A DNA stretch of 50,451 nt from Salinispora pacifica CNR114 (GTDB taxonomy: Bacteria; Actinomycetota; Actinomycetes; Mycobacteriales; Micromonosporaceae), in contig NZ_AZWO01000007.1 in the NCBI RefSeq assembly GCF_000514775.1, positions 171,160-221,610 of the forward strand, read 5' to 3'. A model generated the notes under the pieces. The model made no database searches, was not told where the DNA came from, and was given only the letters and a program-made list of their open reading frames with translations. The translations under genes were made by a program, and so were the position numbers. Positions within the stretch are counted from its first letter, which is position 1. Each line of letters begins with the position of its first letter. Below are positions 1-8,763 of the stretch, piece by piece.

Positions 1-401
1 ACGGGTGTGCTGCGGCTGGTGGTGGTGCCGTCGCCCAACTGACCGTCGGAGTTGTCTCCCCAGGCGAGGACGGTGCCGGTGGAGGTCAGCGCCAGACTGT
101 GGTCGCCGCTGGCGGCGATGGCGGTGACCTCAGTGCCCGCGGGTAGGCTCACGGTGACGGGTGTGCTGCGGTTGGTGGTGGTTCCGTCGCCCACCTCGCC
201 GTCATCATTTTCCCCCCAGGCCAGGAGGGTGTCCGACGCGGTGCCGGACGGTGCTGGCGTGTTCCGTGCGGCCGCCGGCCACGCGCCGGTGAAGGCCTGC
301 GTGGCTGTCACCGCCAACACCAGAAAGAACAAGCCGACGATGGCCCGGCCCACCCGACCCGCGCCGGCGCTCCGGCCTGGCCGCTGGCAAAATCTCCGCA
401 T
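1..401 (-). CDS. Secreted RCC1-repeat protein (5' part only; runs off the window)
   Basis: Reading the minus strand from an ATG at 401 gives an open frame to the window edge. A GGGAGG ribosome binding site lies 8 bases upstream of the ATG. The first 30 residues are arginine-rich and then hydrophobic (around GLFFLVLAVTA), followed by an Ala-rich stretch, which fits a signal peptide. From about residue 60 the motif LLAWGENDDGEVGDGTTTN and a second copy with WGDNSDGQLGDGTTTS appear about 50 residues apart. This is the RCC1/BLIP-II beta-propeller repeat (PF00415 type), with each unit ending in RSTPV. In actinobacteria such secreted propellers are usually binding modules of unknown ligand. Only 133 codons are present, so other domains cannot be assessed. 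Confidence 0.85.
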   Translation of the reverse strand, partial: MRRFCQRPGRSAGAGRVGRAIVGLFFLVLAVTATQAFTGAWPAAARNTPAPSGTASDTLLAWGENDDGEVGDGTTTNRSTPVTVSLPAGTEVTAIAASGDHSLALTSTGTVLAWGDNSDGQLGDGTTTSRSTP

Positions 402-825
402 CACTCTTACCTCCCGGCAGGCATCGCCAATCGGACAGACGCTAGTGTCAACCAGCTATCCCACATAGATGCGGAGAAACGCCCTTAAAACGACATCCAA
501 CCCTGCCGCCGGTCCAAAACCGACAAGAAACGACAGGTGAGGGGCCTTTCAGCCGTCCCCAGGTGGGACGACCTCCACGCCTCACTCGGCCACCGTCGTT
601 CCGGGACTCCACCTTCATCAACACCGATACAACCGGAGTGCAGCAGGTCGTGCCGGCGTACATCGGGGGGCGCTCGTGAGCGAGACCGGCCGAACGCCGG
701 CGGCGACTCTCCCGACTGCCCGGGCTGAAATAAGTCGCGACGCACGGTAGAAATCAGGGCGGGCCGTTCGTCGTAGGGGTCAGCCACCCGACGCGGTTGG
801 CTGACGAGGCGAAGAAGGTGGGCAG
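402..825. other. Intergenic region, no gene seen
   Basis: This is a 424-base gap between the divergent RCC1 gene and the YCII gene. Short frames on both strands (for example 485-787 minus) have no recognisable motif and arginine-rich compositions typical of shadow frames. It presumably carries both promoters. Nothing else was recognised. Confidence 0.6.
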
Positions 826-1182
826 ATGAAGTACCTGATGCTGGTGTGTGTCAACCGGCCGGCCGACGGGGGAGCGGGCGACCTCGGCCGTCCCGTCGGT
901 GCCGCACCGGACGAGATGGACGTTGACACCTGGGTCGAGGAGATGGACGGCCGAGGCGTACGGCTGCTGGGCGAGGCGATCCGTCCGGGAAGCGACTCAA
1001 CGACGGTTCGCGTCCGCGATGGCAAGGTTCTGCTCACCGATGGGCCGTACGCCGAGACGAAGGATGTGATCGCCGGTTTCGACGTACTCGACTGCACCGA
1101 CCTCGACCAGGCGGTGGAGGTTGCGTCAAAGCACCCGATGGCGCGTAGCAATGTGGTCGAACTGCGGCCGTTCTGGGAGTAG
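826..1182 (+). CDS. YCII/DGPF-domain protein, partner of the ECF42-type sigma factor
   Basis: A 118-residue YCII-related protein (PF03795). The family-defining DGPYAET motif is at residues 72-78, preceded by the usual [10 protein letters not shown] start and followed by a ferredoxin-like fold ending in ELRPFWE. A GAAGAAGGTGGG ribosome binding site precedes the ATG. The family's biochemical role is unsettled. In actinobacteria these DGPF proteins are the conserved genomic partners of ECF42 sigma factors, and here the next gene begins 3 bases after the stop. It is therefore probably the target gene or co-regulator of that sigma factor. Confidence 0.9.
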   Translation: MKYLMLVCVNRPADGGAGDLGRPVGAAPDEMDVDTWVEEMDGRGVRLLGEAIRPGSDSTTVRVRDGKVLLTDGPYAETKDVIAGFDVLDCTDLDQAVEVASKHPMARSNVVELRPFWE

Positions 1183-1184
1183 GA

Positions 1185-2432
1185 CTGAGCACCGACATCG
1201 AGGCGGGCCGGGTCAGCGCGGCGGTCGCCGCCGCCTACGCCGACGACTGGGGGCGGATCGTCGGCATGCTGATCCGGCTCGCCGGAGACTGGGAACTGGC
1301 GGAGGAGTGCGCCCAGGACGCGTTCGCCGCGGCGCTCACCCGCTGGCCGACGGAGGGGATACCGGATCGCCCCGGGGGATGGCTCGCCACCACGGCCCGT
1401 AATCGCGCGGTGGACCGGCTGCGTCGCTCTGCCGTGGAGGCCGGGAAGCTGCGCGACGTGTCCCGGCTGGGAGAGCCGGCCCCGGTCGGCTACTTCCCCG
1501 ACGAACGCCTTGAGCTGATGTTCACCTGCGCGCACCCGGCGCTCACCGGTGCGGCGCAGGTCGCACTCATGTTGCGCTACCTCGCCGGGCTCCGGACAGC
1601 GGAGATCGCCCGAGCTTTCCTGGTGTCGGAGCACACCATGGGGCAACGGTTGTTCCGCGCGAAAAACAAGATTCGCCATGCGGGGATCCCGTTCCGCGTC
1701 CCGCCGGCTCGGCTGCTACCGGAGCGACTGTCGGCCGTACTCGCGGCGCTCTACCTGCTGTTCAACGAGGGCTACGCGGCGACCGCCGGCACGAACCTCG
1801 TGACCGCTGCGCTCTCCGGCGAGGCGATCCGGCTGGCCCGCCTCCTGACCACCCTGATGCCGGCTGAGCCCGAAGCCCGCGGGCTTCTCGCGCTCATGTT
1901 GCTGCACGACGCCCGCCGTTCGTCCCGGGTTGACCAGCACGGCGACCTGGTCACCCTGGCCGACCAGGACCGTTCGGCCTGGGATCAGGCCCAGATCACC
2001 GAAGCAGTCGTCCTGCTCGAGCAGGCACTGGCGCGGCGCCGCCCCGGTGCCTACCAGGTGCAGGCGGCGATCGCCGCGGTCCACGCCGAGGCGCCCGCGG
2101 CGGCGGCGACCGACTGGCCGCAGATCGCCGGCCTGTACGCGCAACTCGCCCGCCTGGCACCCAGCCCGGTCGTCGAGCTCAACCGGGCGGTGGCGGTGGC
2201 GATGGCCGACGGGCCCGGAGCTGGGCTGGCGTTGGTGGATCGCCTGGCCGCCACCGGAGAGCTCAACGACTACTACCTGCTGCCGGCGACCCGGGCTGAC
2301 CTGCTGCGCCGGCTGGGGCGACACGCCGAGGCGGCCGCCGCCTACCATCGGGCGCTTGAGCTGTGCGGGACCGACGCCGAGCACCGGTACCTACGCCGAC
2401 GCCTGCGCGAGGTGTCGGCACCCACCTCGTAG
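1185..2432 (+). CDS. ECF42-type RNA polymerase sigma factor with C-terminal extension (probable CTG start)
   Basis: An extracytoplasmic-function sigma factor with region 2 (about residues 12-85, [16 protein letters not shown] then [17 protein letters not shown]), region 4 (about 115-170, [20 protein letters not shown] helix-turn-helix) and a roughly 220-residue helical, TPR-like C-terminal extension starting near YLLFNEGY. That extension and the adjacent DGPF gene define ECF group 42. The first ATG (1266) would cut into region 2. The frame is open upstream to a CTG at 1185, 3 bases after the YCII stop, with GGGAG 5 bases before it and no ATG, GTG or TTG in between. I therefore prefer the CTG start (415 residues). 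No dedicated anti-sigma gene is adjacent, as is usual for ECF42, where the extension itself is thought to control activity. Confidence 0.85.
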   Translation: MSTDIEAGRVSAAVAAAYADDWGRIVGMLIRLAGDWELAEECAQDAFAAALTRWPTEGIPDRPGGWLATTARNRAVDRLRRSAVEAGKLRDVSRLGEPAPVGYFPDERLELMFTCAHPALTGAAQVALMLRYLAGLRTAEIARAFLVSEHTMGQRLFRAKNKIRHAGIPFRVPPARLLPERLSAVLAALYLLFNEGYAATAGTNLVTAALSGEAIRLARLLTTLMPAEPEARGLLALMLLHDARRSSRVDQHGDLVTLADQDRSAWDQAQITEAVVLLEQALARRRPGAYQVQAAIAAVHAEAPAAAATDWPQIAGLYAQLARLAPSPVVELNRAVAVAMADGPGAGLALVDRLAATGELNDYYLLPATRADLLRRLGRHAEAAAAYHRALELCGTDAEHRYLRRRLREVSAPTS

Positions 2433-2485
2433 TCGGTCCAACGCCGGCTGGGTAGCCGGGCTTCTGCGCGTGGCGGTCTCGCCGG

Positions 2486-3466
2486 CTACGTGGACAACAA
2501 CAGCGGTATCGTCAGCACATACGCCGCGAGCAGCACCGAGCCTTCCGGGCGGGTGAGTGTATAGCTCCGGCGGAGCAGTATCCAGGCCGCCACCGCGGCC
2601 AGGCCCATCACCAGGACGAGCGCGACACTGGTGCCGGGGACACTGCTCGGGGCGGCCAGGGCGATCACGGCGCCGCCGACGAGGCTGTTGAACAGGTTGG
2701 AGCCGAAGAGGTTGCCCACAAGCAGGTCTGACTCACCCTGTCGTTGGGCTTGAATCGTGGTGACCAGCTCCGGCAGCGAGGTGCCCACCGCGACCAGGGT
2801 CATCCCGATGATCAACTGGGGAACCCCCAGGTCGGTGGCGATGGCGGCGGCGTTGACGACCAGCAGCTGTGCCCCGGCCAGGACCCCGACGAGGCCGAGT
2901 ACGGTGCGGACCGGCTCCCACCGGGCCAGCGGTTGCCGCTGCGCCGGCGTCGGGTCGACCGTGGTGACGTCCTCGCCCTCCACGTGCTCCACCACGTCCC
3001 GGGCCAGCGGGGTGGCTTCGTCCTCGCCCGCCCACCGGATCAGCAGCCACAGCGCACCGGCGGCGGCGACCAGCAGCACCACCCCGGTCACAGCTGTCAG
3101 TCCGGTCCAGGCCAGGAGGCCGAAGAGCAGCACAGCGCCGACCGCGAGCCGTGCCTCGCGGTAGATCACCGTTGACTTCACGGTGACCTTGGCGACCAGT
3201 GCGGCGACGCCGAGGACCATGGTCAGGTTGAGAATGTTGGAACCCGCGATGTTGCCCAGGGCGATGCTTGTGTCGCCGCGGGCCGCAGCTACTCCGGAGA
3301 CCAACAGCTCCGGTGCCGAGGTGCCCAGACCGATCACCACGACGCCGACGACGACGGGTCTGATCCGTAGCCGGTGGGCGAGCCGGGACGCGCCGAGCAC
3401 GAGATGGTCGGCGGCCACGGTGAGTAGCAGCAGACCGGCGACGGCGAGGAGAATTCGGAACATCAT
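2486..3466 (-). CDS. Calcium/sodium:proton exchanger, CaCA family (YrbG-like)
   Basis: An integral membrane cation/proton or cation/sodium antiporter of about 326 residues and 10 helices. The two inverted alpha-repeats are plain: GLGTSAPELLVSG...GNIAGSNILN in the first half and AVGTSLPELVTTI...GNLFGSNLFN in the second. The paired acidic residues in G-T-S-x-P-E-L are the ion-binding site in this family (known). A hydrophilic loop with Asp/Glu-rich sequence (VEHVEGEDVTT) separates the halves. The start at 3466 (MMFRILLAVAG) places the first helix at the N terminus; the open frame extends to 3532 but the extra residues are not hydrophobic. The gene stands alone, convergent with the sigma factor gene. 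Confidence 0.88.
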   Translation of the reverse strand: MMFRILLAVAGLLLLTVAADHLVLGASRLAHRLRIRPVVVGVVVIGLGTSAPELLVSGVAAARGDTSIALGNIAGSNILNLTMVLGVAALVAKVTVKSTVIYREARLAVGAVLLFGLLAWTGLTAVTGVVLLVAAAGALWLLIRWAGEDEATPLARDVVEHVEGEDVTTVDPTPAQRQPLARWEPVRTVLGLVGVLAGAQLLVVNAAAIATDLGVPQLIIGMTLVAVGTSLPELVTTIQAQRQGESDLLVGNLFGSNLFNSLVGGAVIALAAPSSVPGTSVALVLVMGLAAVAAWILLRRSYTLTRPEGSVLLAAYVLTIPLLLST

Positions 3467-3699
3467 GACGGGCTCATGTGCGGCGTTGTCCTCGCTATCC
3501 CGTTGACCGGCGCCTGGTGTACCGGAGCCCAACCTACTGCCCTGGTCGACCCTTGTGGGCCCGGACGGTACCGGAACCGCGTGTGCCCCGGCGATCGATC
3601 GCGGGAGCGGGATGTTCGCGGCTGCGGGCTCCGCTACCGGGTACGACGGCGGCGACGTGACCCGCTCCGGTGGGTGGCGGAGGGGACTAGCCTCAAGCC

Positions 3700-4428
3700 G
3701 TGATCGAGGCGGTGCTGTGGGACGTTGACGACACCCTTTTCGACTTCACTGGCTCGGATCGGCGGGCGCTGTCGCGGCACTTCCAGGCGGAGGGCCTACC
3801 CGGGTCAGCGGCGTCGGTTGAGCGTTGGCAGCAGGTGACCGAGGTCGCCTACGGTCGGTTGGCTGCTGGGGAGCTCACGTACGAGGAGTGTCAGCGGCAG
3901 CGGGTTAACGGGTTCCTGGGGCGGACGCTGGACGACGTGGAGGCGGACGCGTGGCTCCGGCGCTACACCGCGCTGTTCGAGCGTGCGTGGACGGCGTTCC
4001 CGGACGTCACGGCCGCCCTCGCGGCGCTGCCGTACCGACACGGGATCCTCTCCAACTCCAGCACCGCGCATCAGGAGCGCAGACTGACCGCCCTGGGGCT
4101 GCGTCACCACTTCGAAGTGCTGCTCTGTGCCGACCGGCTTGCCCGGGCGAAGCCGGATCCCTCGGCGTTCCTGGCCGGCTGCGAGGCACTTGGGTTGCCT
4201 CCGGACGCTGTCGCCTACGTGGGCGACCAGTTGGACACGGATGCGGTGGCGGCTCGGGACGCGGGACTTGTCGGAATCTGGCTTGATCGTGCACGATCAA
4301 CAGCCGCGGCGACGTCGAGGTCGACCGTACCGGTGCCGGTCGGTGTGCACCGGATTCCGAGCCTCGCCGACCTTCCCCGGCTACTCGCCGCACCGGGTGA
4401 ATGGGGCCACGGGTTGTCCCGTCCATGA
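3700..4428 (+). CDS. HAD-superfamily hydrolase
   Basis: A 242-residue haloacid dehalogenase-like phosphatase, subfamily IA type. Motif I is WDVDDTLFD with the nucleophile Asp8 and acid/base Asp10. Motif II is ILSNSS (about residue 112), motif III is the Lys in AKPDPSAF, and motif IV is GDQLDTD near residue 175. The alpha-helical cap lies between motifs I and II. It starts at a GTG at 3700 behind a GGAGGGGA sequence. Substrate cannot be told; relatives act on small phosphorylated metabolites. A GNAT gene begins 14 bases after the stop, so the two are probably co-transcribed. Confidence 0.9.
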   Translation: MIEAVLWDVDDTLFDFTGSDRRALSRHFQAEGLPGSAASVERWQQVTEVAYGRLAAGELTYEECQRQRVNGFLGRTLDDVEADAWLRRYTALFERAWTAFPDVTAALAALPYRHGILSNSSTAHQERRLTALGLRHHFEVLLCADRLARAKPDPSAFLAGCEALGLPPDAVAYVGDQLDTDAVAARDAGLVGIWLDRARSTAAATSRSTVPVPVGVHRIPSLADLPRLLAAPGEWGHGLSRP

Positions 4429-4442
4429 TTGGAGCCCTTGCG

Positions 4443-5024
4443 ATGTCGTTTGAACTCCAGCCCGTCCTGACCGGCGAACTGCTCACCGTAAGGCCCCTCC
4501 GGCCGGCGGATTTCGATGAGCTGTTCGCTGTCGCCGCTGACCCGCTGCTGTGGGAACAGCATCCGCAGCCGGAACGGTGCCGAGAGGAGGTGTTTCGCGT
4601 CTTCTTCTCGGATGCGCTCGCCTCCGGCGGCGCGTTTGCGGTGATCGACAAGAGGGCGTCTCGCCTGATCGGTTCATCGCGGTATCACGGCTACGATGTG
4701 GATCGTCGCGAGGTCGAAATAGGCTGGACCTTCCTTGCGCGTTCCCACTGGGGCGGGTTTTACAACAAGGAACTCAAGCAGCTCATGCTGGATCATGCTT
4801 TCCAGTTCGTCGATACTGTTGTCTTTCTTGTCGGTACGGAAAATCTTCGTTCTCGGCGGGCGGTGGAGAAGCTCGGCGGGGTCCTGGCCGGGCCGGGCCA
4901 GGACCGGGGCGGGTCGCCCCACGTTCGCTACCGGATCGGGGTTGAAGACTGGTCCGGCGAGCGTGCGGGTATCGCCGTCTCGGGCGGCGTCGGCGGCGGA
5001 GGTGAGCTGGGCCCTCCGGATTGA
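4443..5024 (+). CDS. GNAT-family N-acetyltransferase
   Basis: A 193-residue acetyltransferase of the RimJ/RimL-like GNAT type. It starts with LTVRPLRPADFDELFAVAAD and carries EIGWTFLARSHWGG and the conserved C-terminal GTENLRSRRAVEKLGG. The acetyl-CoA loop is degenerate relative to the classic Q/RxxGxG/A: here W-GGFYNKELKQLMLDHAF takes that place, as is common in this subgroup. Start chosen at ATG 4443 with GGAG 9 bases upstream; an in-frame ATG at 4401 lies inside the HAD gene. The Gly-rich tail overlaps the 3' end of the convergent MFS gene by about 97 bases. Substrate unknown. Confidence 0.85.
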   Translation: MSFELQPVLTGELLTVRPLRPADFDELFAVAADPLLWEQHPQPERCREEVFRVFFSDALASGGAFAVIDKRASRLIGSSRYHGYDVDRREVEIGWTFLARSHWGGFYNKELKQLMLDHAFQFVDTVVFLVGTENLRSRRAVEKLGGVLAGPGQDRGGSPHVRYRIGVEDWSGERAGIAVSGGVGGGGELGPPD

Positions 5025-6001
5025 GCAGTGCCGACTCCGGCCGGAGAGTCGATGCGCCGTGGCGGCCTGGGCCGCGGGTACGGTGGCGGCCCTTCGGCCC
5101 GGCGGAGCAGCCACCAGGCGACAGCGGCCACCCCAAGCAGTCCGATGCCGGCGATGAGGAACACACCGGCCGGCGAGGTCGCCTCGAGTAGGGGGCCGCT
5201 GATCAGGTAGGCCGCGGTCTCCGCGAGGAAGACTGGGCCGTAGATCGCGCCGAAGACCCGGCCCAGCTTGTCGCTGTCCACGTTCTGGCCGATGGCGGTG
5301 TCGGTGGCGATGTTCTCCAGGCCGTTGCCGGCACCGGCGATCGTGTAGAGCAGCACGATCAGGATCAGCTGGCCGGCGACGCCCACGGCGATGAGGCCCA
5401 GGGCCGAGCAGCACAGGCCGATGAGCAGCAGCCGCGGGCCGGGCGGCTGCCAACGGGTCAGCGCGAGCAGCAACGGCACGAGCACCATTGCCAGTCCGTA
5501 ACCGCCGGTCGCCACCCCGACCCAGGTATCGGTGCCGCCGTGGTCATCCTTGATCAGGAAGACCAGTCCCACGCTGTCCCAAGCCGCGAAGAAGACACCG
5601 AGAAAGAGGGAGAGCGCCACCGCCCGGGCAACGGCGTGCCCGGCCACGTAACGCAGGCCGGCCGTGAGGTCCGCGACGAACCGCGTGGTACGGCCGGCAG
5701 CACCGGGACCGCCGCCGACCGGCGGCAGGAAGAACAGCACCAGGGCGGAGAGTAGGTAGGAGGCCGCGTCCAGGGCGAAGGCGGCGCGCGCTCCGGCGGC
5801 CTGGATGAGCACCGCACCGACAACCGGCCCGACGGCCAGCGCCACATTGTGCGAGAGCCCGAGCAGTGAGTTGGCCTGCACCAGGCCGGACCGTTCCACC
5901 AGCCGGGGCACACAGCTCTTGCCGGCCGGCAGGAAGCAGGTGGTCAGCGTGCTGGTGAGCAGGATCAGGGCGAGGAGCACCGGAAAGGGCGGCAGGGCCA
6001 C
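4928..6001 (-). pseudogene. MFS transporter lacking its N terminus (probable pseudogene)
   Basis: The frame encodes about nine hydrophobic helices of a major facilitator exporter (enterobactin-exporter-like, MFS_3 style), from a region equivalent to helix 3-4 (LLALILLTSTLTTCFLPAGK, then RLVERSGLVQANSLLGL) through the C-terminal half (GAGNGLENIATDTAIGQ). The usual first 70 or so residues, with helices 1-2 and the G-x-L-a-D-R-x-G-R-R-x motif A, are absent. Upstream of the GTG at 6001 the same frame still reads DLIRFGTVGLIAV, typical of the linker after motif A, but it then meets the TGA that ends the MOSC gene. No ribosome binding site precedes 6001. A deletion that joined the MOSC gene's 3' end to the middle of an MFS gene explains this. 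It might still be expressed as a fragment. Confidence 0.7.
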
Positions 6002-6043
6002 CGCGATCAGGCCGACTGTCCCGAACCGAATCAGGTCACCTCG

Positions 6044-6697
6044 TCACCGCGCACGTTCCCGTAGCGTTTGCCGGAGATCGTCGGGGAGGCCCTCGACCTC
6101 CGCCAGCGCGGGCAGCAACTCCGGCTCGGTCAGGTACGCGTGGAAGGCCACCGCGATTGTTACGCCATGGGCCGGTCGGTGGAGCACCGAAACCGGATCT
6201 CCGGCTTGCACCTCTCCCGGCGTGACGACCCGAAGGTAGGCGCCCGGCCGATTTTCCCGGGTGAACCGCTTCACCCACTGCGGCTCCGCCATCTTGGCCT
6301 GGAAAGTCGCGCACGGCATGCGGCCAAAGGTCGGCTGAAGTTCGAGCTGCTCGCCGATGCGCCAGGTCTCGCCGATCACCGCACCGTTGACGTCAACGCC
6401 GGCCGTGGTCAGGTTCTCGCCGAAGATCCCGCCCGGCAGCACCCGGCCAAGTTGGGCCTCCCACCAGTCGTAGTCCTCCCGGGCGTACGCGTACACGGCC
6501 TGGTCGTCGCCGCCGTGGTGCTCGATGTCGAAGATCTGGTCGCCGACCAGGCCGCTGTGCAGGCCGGTGGTTTTCGGCCCGGGAGCCCGGACCGCCACGG
6601 GTCCGTCGACGGGCTGCTTGTTGATGCCGGTGACCCCGACCCGCTTCGCGGTGCTGCGCTCCGGGACCGCCAGGTTGACCGAGAGGATGCTGCCCAT
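6044..6697 (-). CDS. MOSC-domain sulfurase-like protein (YiiM type)
   Basis: A 217-residue MOSC-domain protein. It begins MGSILSVNLAVPER and contains TGINKQPVDGPV, GLVGDQIFDIEHHGGDDQAV, and the Cys in PTFGRMPCATFQ (near residue 128), the position of the catalytic or ligand cysteine in MOSC proteins. YiiM-family members reduce N-hydroxylated compounds with a molybdenum cofactor (known for relatives). The start ATG at 6697 is favoured because it opens exactly at the family's N terminus; the frame itself continues far upstream. The stop codon sits at the fusion point with the truncated MFS gene, in the same reading frame. Confidence 0.88.
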   Translation of the reverse strand: MGSILSVNLAVPERSTAKRVGVTGINKQPVDGPVAVRAPGPKTTGLHSGLVGDQIFDIEHHGGDDQAVYAYAREDYDWWEAQLGRVLPGGIFGENLTTAGVDVNGAVIGETWRIGEQLELQPTFGRMPCATFQAKMAEPQWVKRFTRENRPGAYLRVVTPGEVQAGDPVSVLHRPAHGVTIAVAFHAYLTEPELLPALAEVEGLPDDLRQTLRERAR

Positions 6698-6750
6698 GGG
6701 CAGCAACCTATCCGTCGGTCTGACGTGGAGCAAAGGAGCCCGGGCGCGGT

Positions 6751-7158
6751 TTACGAGGCGGCTTCCAGCACCACGACGGGAATTTTCCGGTCGGTCTTGG
6801 CTTCGTACTCCGCGAAGCCCGGGAAGGCCTCCTTCTGGGCGCTCCAGATGCGCTCCCGCTCGTCCCCCGCGGCGACCCTGGCCACCAGGTCGAACGTGTC
6901 CGTGCCGATCTCCGCCTTGACCTGCGGATGGGCCCGCAGGTTGTGGTACCAGTCGGGGTGGCTGGGGGCGCCGGCCTTGGAGGCGAACACGGCGTAGCCA
7001 TGATCTAGCTTCTGGTACATCACCGGGTTCAGGCGCGGCTGGCCGCTCCTGGCGCCCACCGTGTGCAGGAGCAGGAGGGGCGAGCCCGCGAACTGGCCGC
7101 CGACCTGGCCGTTGTTTTCGCGGAACTCTTTGATGATCTTTTCGTTCCAGTCGTCCAT
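6751..7158 (-). CDS. Deazaflavin (F420)-dependent nitroreductase-family protein (Ddn-like)
   Basis: A 135-residue split-barrel protein of the actinobacterial F420-dependent reductase family (PF04075, Ddn of mycobacteria). Recognisable blocks are NGGQVGG-like NNGQVGGQFAGSPLLLLHTVGARSG, RLNPVMYQ, GYAVFASKAGAPSHPDWYHNL and the C-terminal EYEAKTDRKIPVVVLE. The HPDWYHNLRAHP stretch is the family hallmark that contributes to cofactor binding. A GAGGAGAG ribosome binding site precedes ATG 7158. It lies 53 bases upstream of the MOSC gene on the same strand, so both redox-type proteins may be co-transcribed. Natural substrate unknown. Confidence 0.92.
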   Translation of the reverse strand: MDDWNEKIIKEFRENNGQVGGQFAGSPLLLLHTVGARSGQPRLNPVMYQKLDHGYAVFASKAGAPSHPDWYHNLRAHPQVKAEIGTDTFDLVARVAAGDERERIWSAQKEAFPGFAEYEAKTDRKIPVVVLEAAS

Positions 7159-7243
7159 GATCTCTCCTCGCTGGCGTACCGGTCCGATTATCGTCAGTCT
7201 GGCACCTCCGCAGTGCCATCCGTTGGGCTACCATCCCCCCGAT

Positions 7244-8251
7244 ATGCGAGAGCCGACCACGCCGAATGCGGCGTCCGGGTGTCTGTTCGGGTTGGCCTAC
7301 GGCGACGCCTTGGGCGGACCGACCGAGTTCATGACGGTCCCGGACATCCATGCCCGCTATGGGCCCGACGGCCCGCGCGAGTTGGCGGGCGACCCCGCGC
7401 CGGTTACCGATGACACTCAACTGACCCTGGCGGTCGGGATGGCGCTGTTGAGTGCGTCCACGCCGACGGCCGAGGTGTTGGAACCGTTGTTTCGGGAGCG
7501 GTTCGTGCAGTGGGCGGCCAGCCCCGACAACAACCGCGCACCGGGAATGACCTGCCTGCGTGCCTGCGGGAACCTCGCCCTCGGCCAGCCGTGGACCCAA
7601 GCCACGATGATCGGCTCGAAGGGCTGCGGCGCGAACATGCGGGTCGCGCCGGTCGGGCTCGTCGCCGGCTACGACCTGGACACCCTCGCCGGGGTGGCGC
7701 AGTTGCAGGCCGCGATGACCCATGGGCACCCCACCGCGCTCGCCGCCAGTGAGCTGACCGCGTACGCCGTGCGGCTACTGCGCGACGGCGCGGAGCTGCT
7801 ATCCCTGCCCACGCTGCTGCGAGCCCGCGCCCACGACCAGCGCACCGTCTACCGGGCCGAGTGGTTGGGTGCGCTGTGGCAGCAGCCCGCCGTCGCCAGT
7901 CCCGCCGACTACCTCGCCCGTGGCTGGGACGAGTGCCAGCACGTACTGGATCGGCTCGATCTCGCGCTCGCCTCGGCCGACGACGGCGCGGACGCCTGCC
8001 GGATCACCGGCGCCGGCTGGATCGCCGAGGAGGCCCTGGCCACGGCACTGTTCTGCGCGATCCGGCATGCCGACGATCCGGTGTCCGCCCTTGCCCGCGC
8101 CGCCGCCACCTCCGGCGACTCCGACTCCATCGCCTGTCTGACCGGCGCGTTCCTCGGTGCCGCCTTCGGTATGGCCGCGTGGCCGGAATCCTGGCGTGAT
8201 CGAATCGAGTACGCGGGCGAACTCGCCGCGATGGGCGAAGCCTGGGACTGA
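7244..8251 (+). CDS. ADP-ribosylglycohydrolase-family protein
   Basis: A 335-residue member of the ADP-ribosylglycohydrolase fold (PF03747), like DraG and the ARH hydrolases. The N terminus has GLAYGDALGGPTEFM, followed by DDTQLTLAVGMALL (about residues 54-67, first magnesium-site acidic residues) and the C-terminal GDSDSIACLTGAFLGA (about 290), which supplies the second metal-binding Asp pair. These residues bind the two Mg ions used to remove ADP-ribose (known). Start ATG 7244 matches the family N terminus. It may reverse ADP-ribosylation of a protein or nucleic acid. No ADP-ribosyltransferase is adjacent, so the target is open. Confidence 0.92.
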   Translation: MREPTTPNAASGCLFGLAYGDALGGPTEFMTVPDIHARYGPDGPRELAGDPAPVTDDTQLTLAVGMALLSASTPTAEVLEPLFRERFVQWAASPDNNRAPGMTCLRACGNLALGQPWTQATMIGSKGCGANMRVAPVGLVAGYDLDTLAGVAQLQAAMTHGHPTALAASELTAYAVRLLRDGAELLSLPTLLRARAHDQRTVYRAEWLGALWQQPAVASPADYLARGWDECQHVLDRLDLALASADDGADACRITGAGWIAEEALATALFCAIRHADDPVSALARAAATSGDSDSIACLTGAFLGAAFGMAAWPESWRDRIEYAGELAAMGEAWD

Positions 8252-8355
8252 TCCTTCAGTTCGTGATCAGGCTTATTCTGCCTTACCCCACGTACCCTAT
8301 TTTTTATGATCTATCAATATGTGCGTCAGAATTCTGCCGTGCGTGTATCAGTCCG

Positions 8356-8416
8356 GGGGTGGGCCGCCTCATCTGTTCAGCGATGACGTAGCGAATTGGT
8401 AGGAGGCGGCCACCCC
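8356..8416 (+). promoter_or_regulatory. Long imperfect stem-loop upstream of the DUF5999 gene
   Basis: Bases 8356-8370 (GGGGTGGGCCGCCTC) and 8403-8416 (GAGGCGGCCACCCC) pair as a 14-bp stem with one bulged G and a loop of about 32 bases. The 3' arm ends about 50 bases before the DUF5999 start. The surrounding sequence (8280-8330) is unusually AT-rich. It could be a leader structure, an operator or a weak terminator. Confidence 0.5.
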
Positions 8417-8469
8417 GTCCGTTCCGAGTGCCAGCGCGGCTGAGTCGCCCAGTTGAGAGGAGAACCGGC

Positions 8470-8727
8470 ATGCACACCGTCGACCTCGCCCTCCGAGCCC
8501 GGCCCAACGCCAACACCCCGTGCAATCACCAGCCGACGTGTCCCGCCGCGAGCGCGGTCGACCACGAGGCGGCCCGCATCATCGCGTCTCACCCGGAGCA
8601 GGGCTGGAGTCTGCGCTGTAACGGCGTGATCGTGTTCGATGACACCGGTGAGTTGATGCCCGACAACAGCCCGGTCGCCCCGCACCGTGGCCCGGCTCCG
8701 CACTGGGAGAGCTACCGCGGAGAGTGA
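8470..8727 (+). CDS. DUF5999-family small protein
   Basis: An 85-residue actinobacterial protein of unknown function. The family core is visible: CNHQPTCPAASAVDHEAA, then SHPEQGWSLRCNGVIVFDDTGEL and a terminal APHR. The cysteines at C-x5-C and in RCNG are conserved in the family and could bind metal, but no function is established. AGGAG lies just upstream of ATG 8470. Streptomyces homologues usually start closer to the first Cys, so the first 17 residues are an extension here. It stands alone between divergent and convergent genes. Confidence 0.88.
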   Translation: MHTVDLALRARPNANTPCNHQPTCPAASAVDHEAARIIASHPEQGWSLRCNGVIVFDDTGELMPDNSPVAPHRGPAPHWESYRGE

Positions 8728-8763
8728 CCCGGATGCCGCTGATCCGCCGTCCGTACGGCCGGG

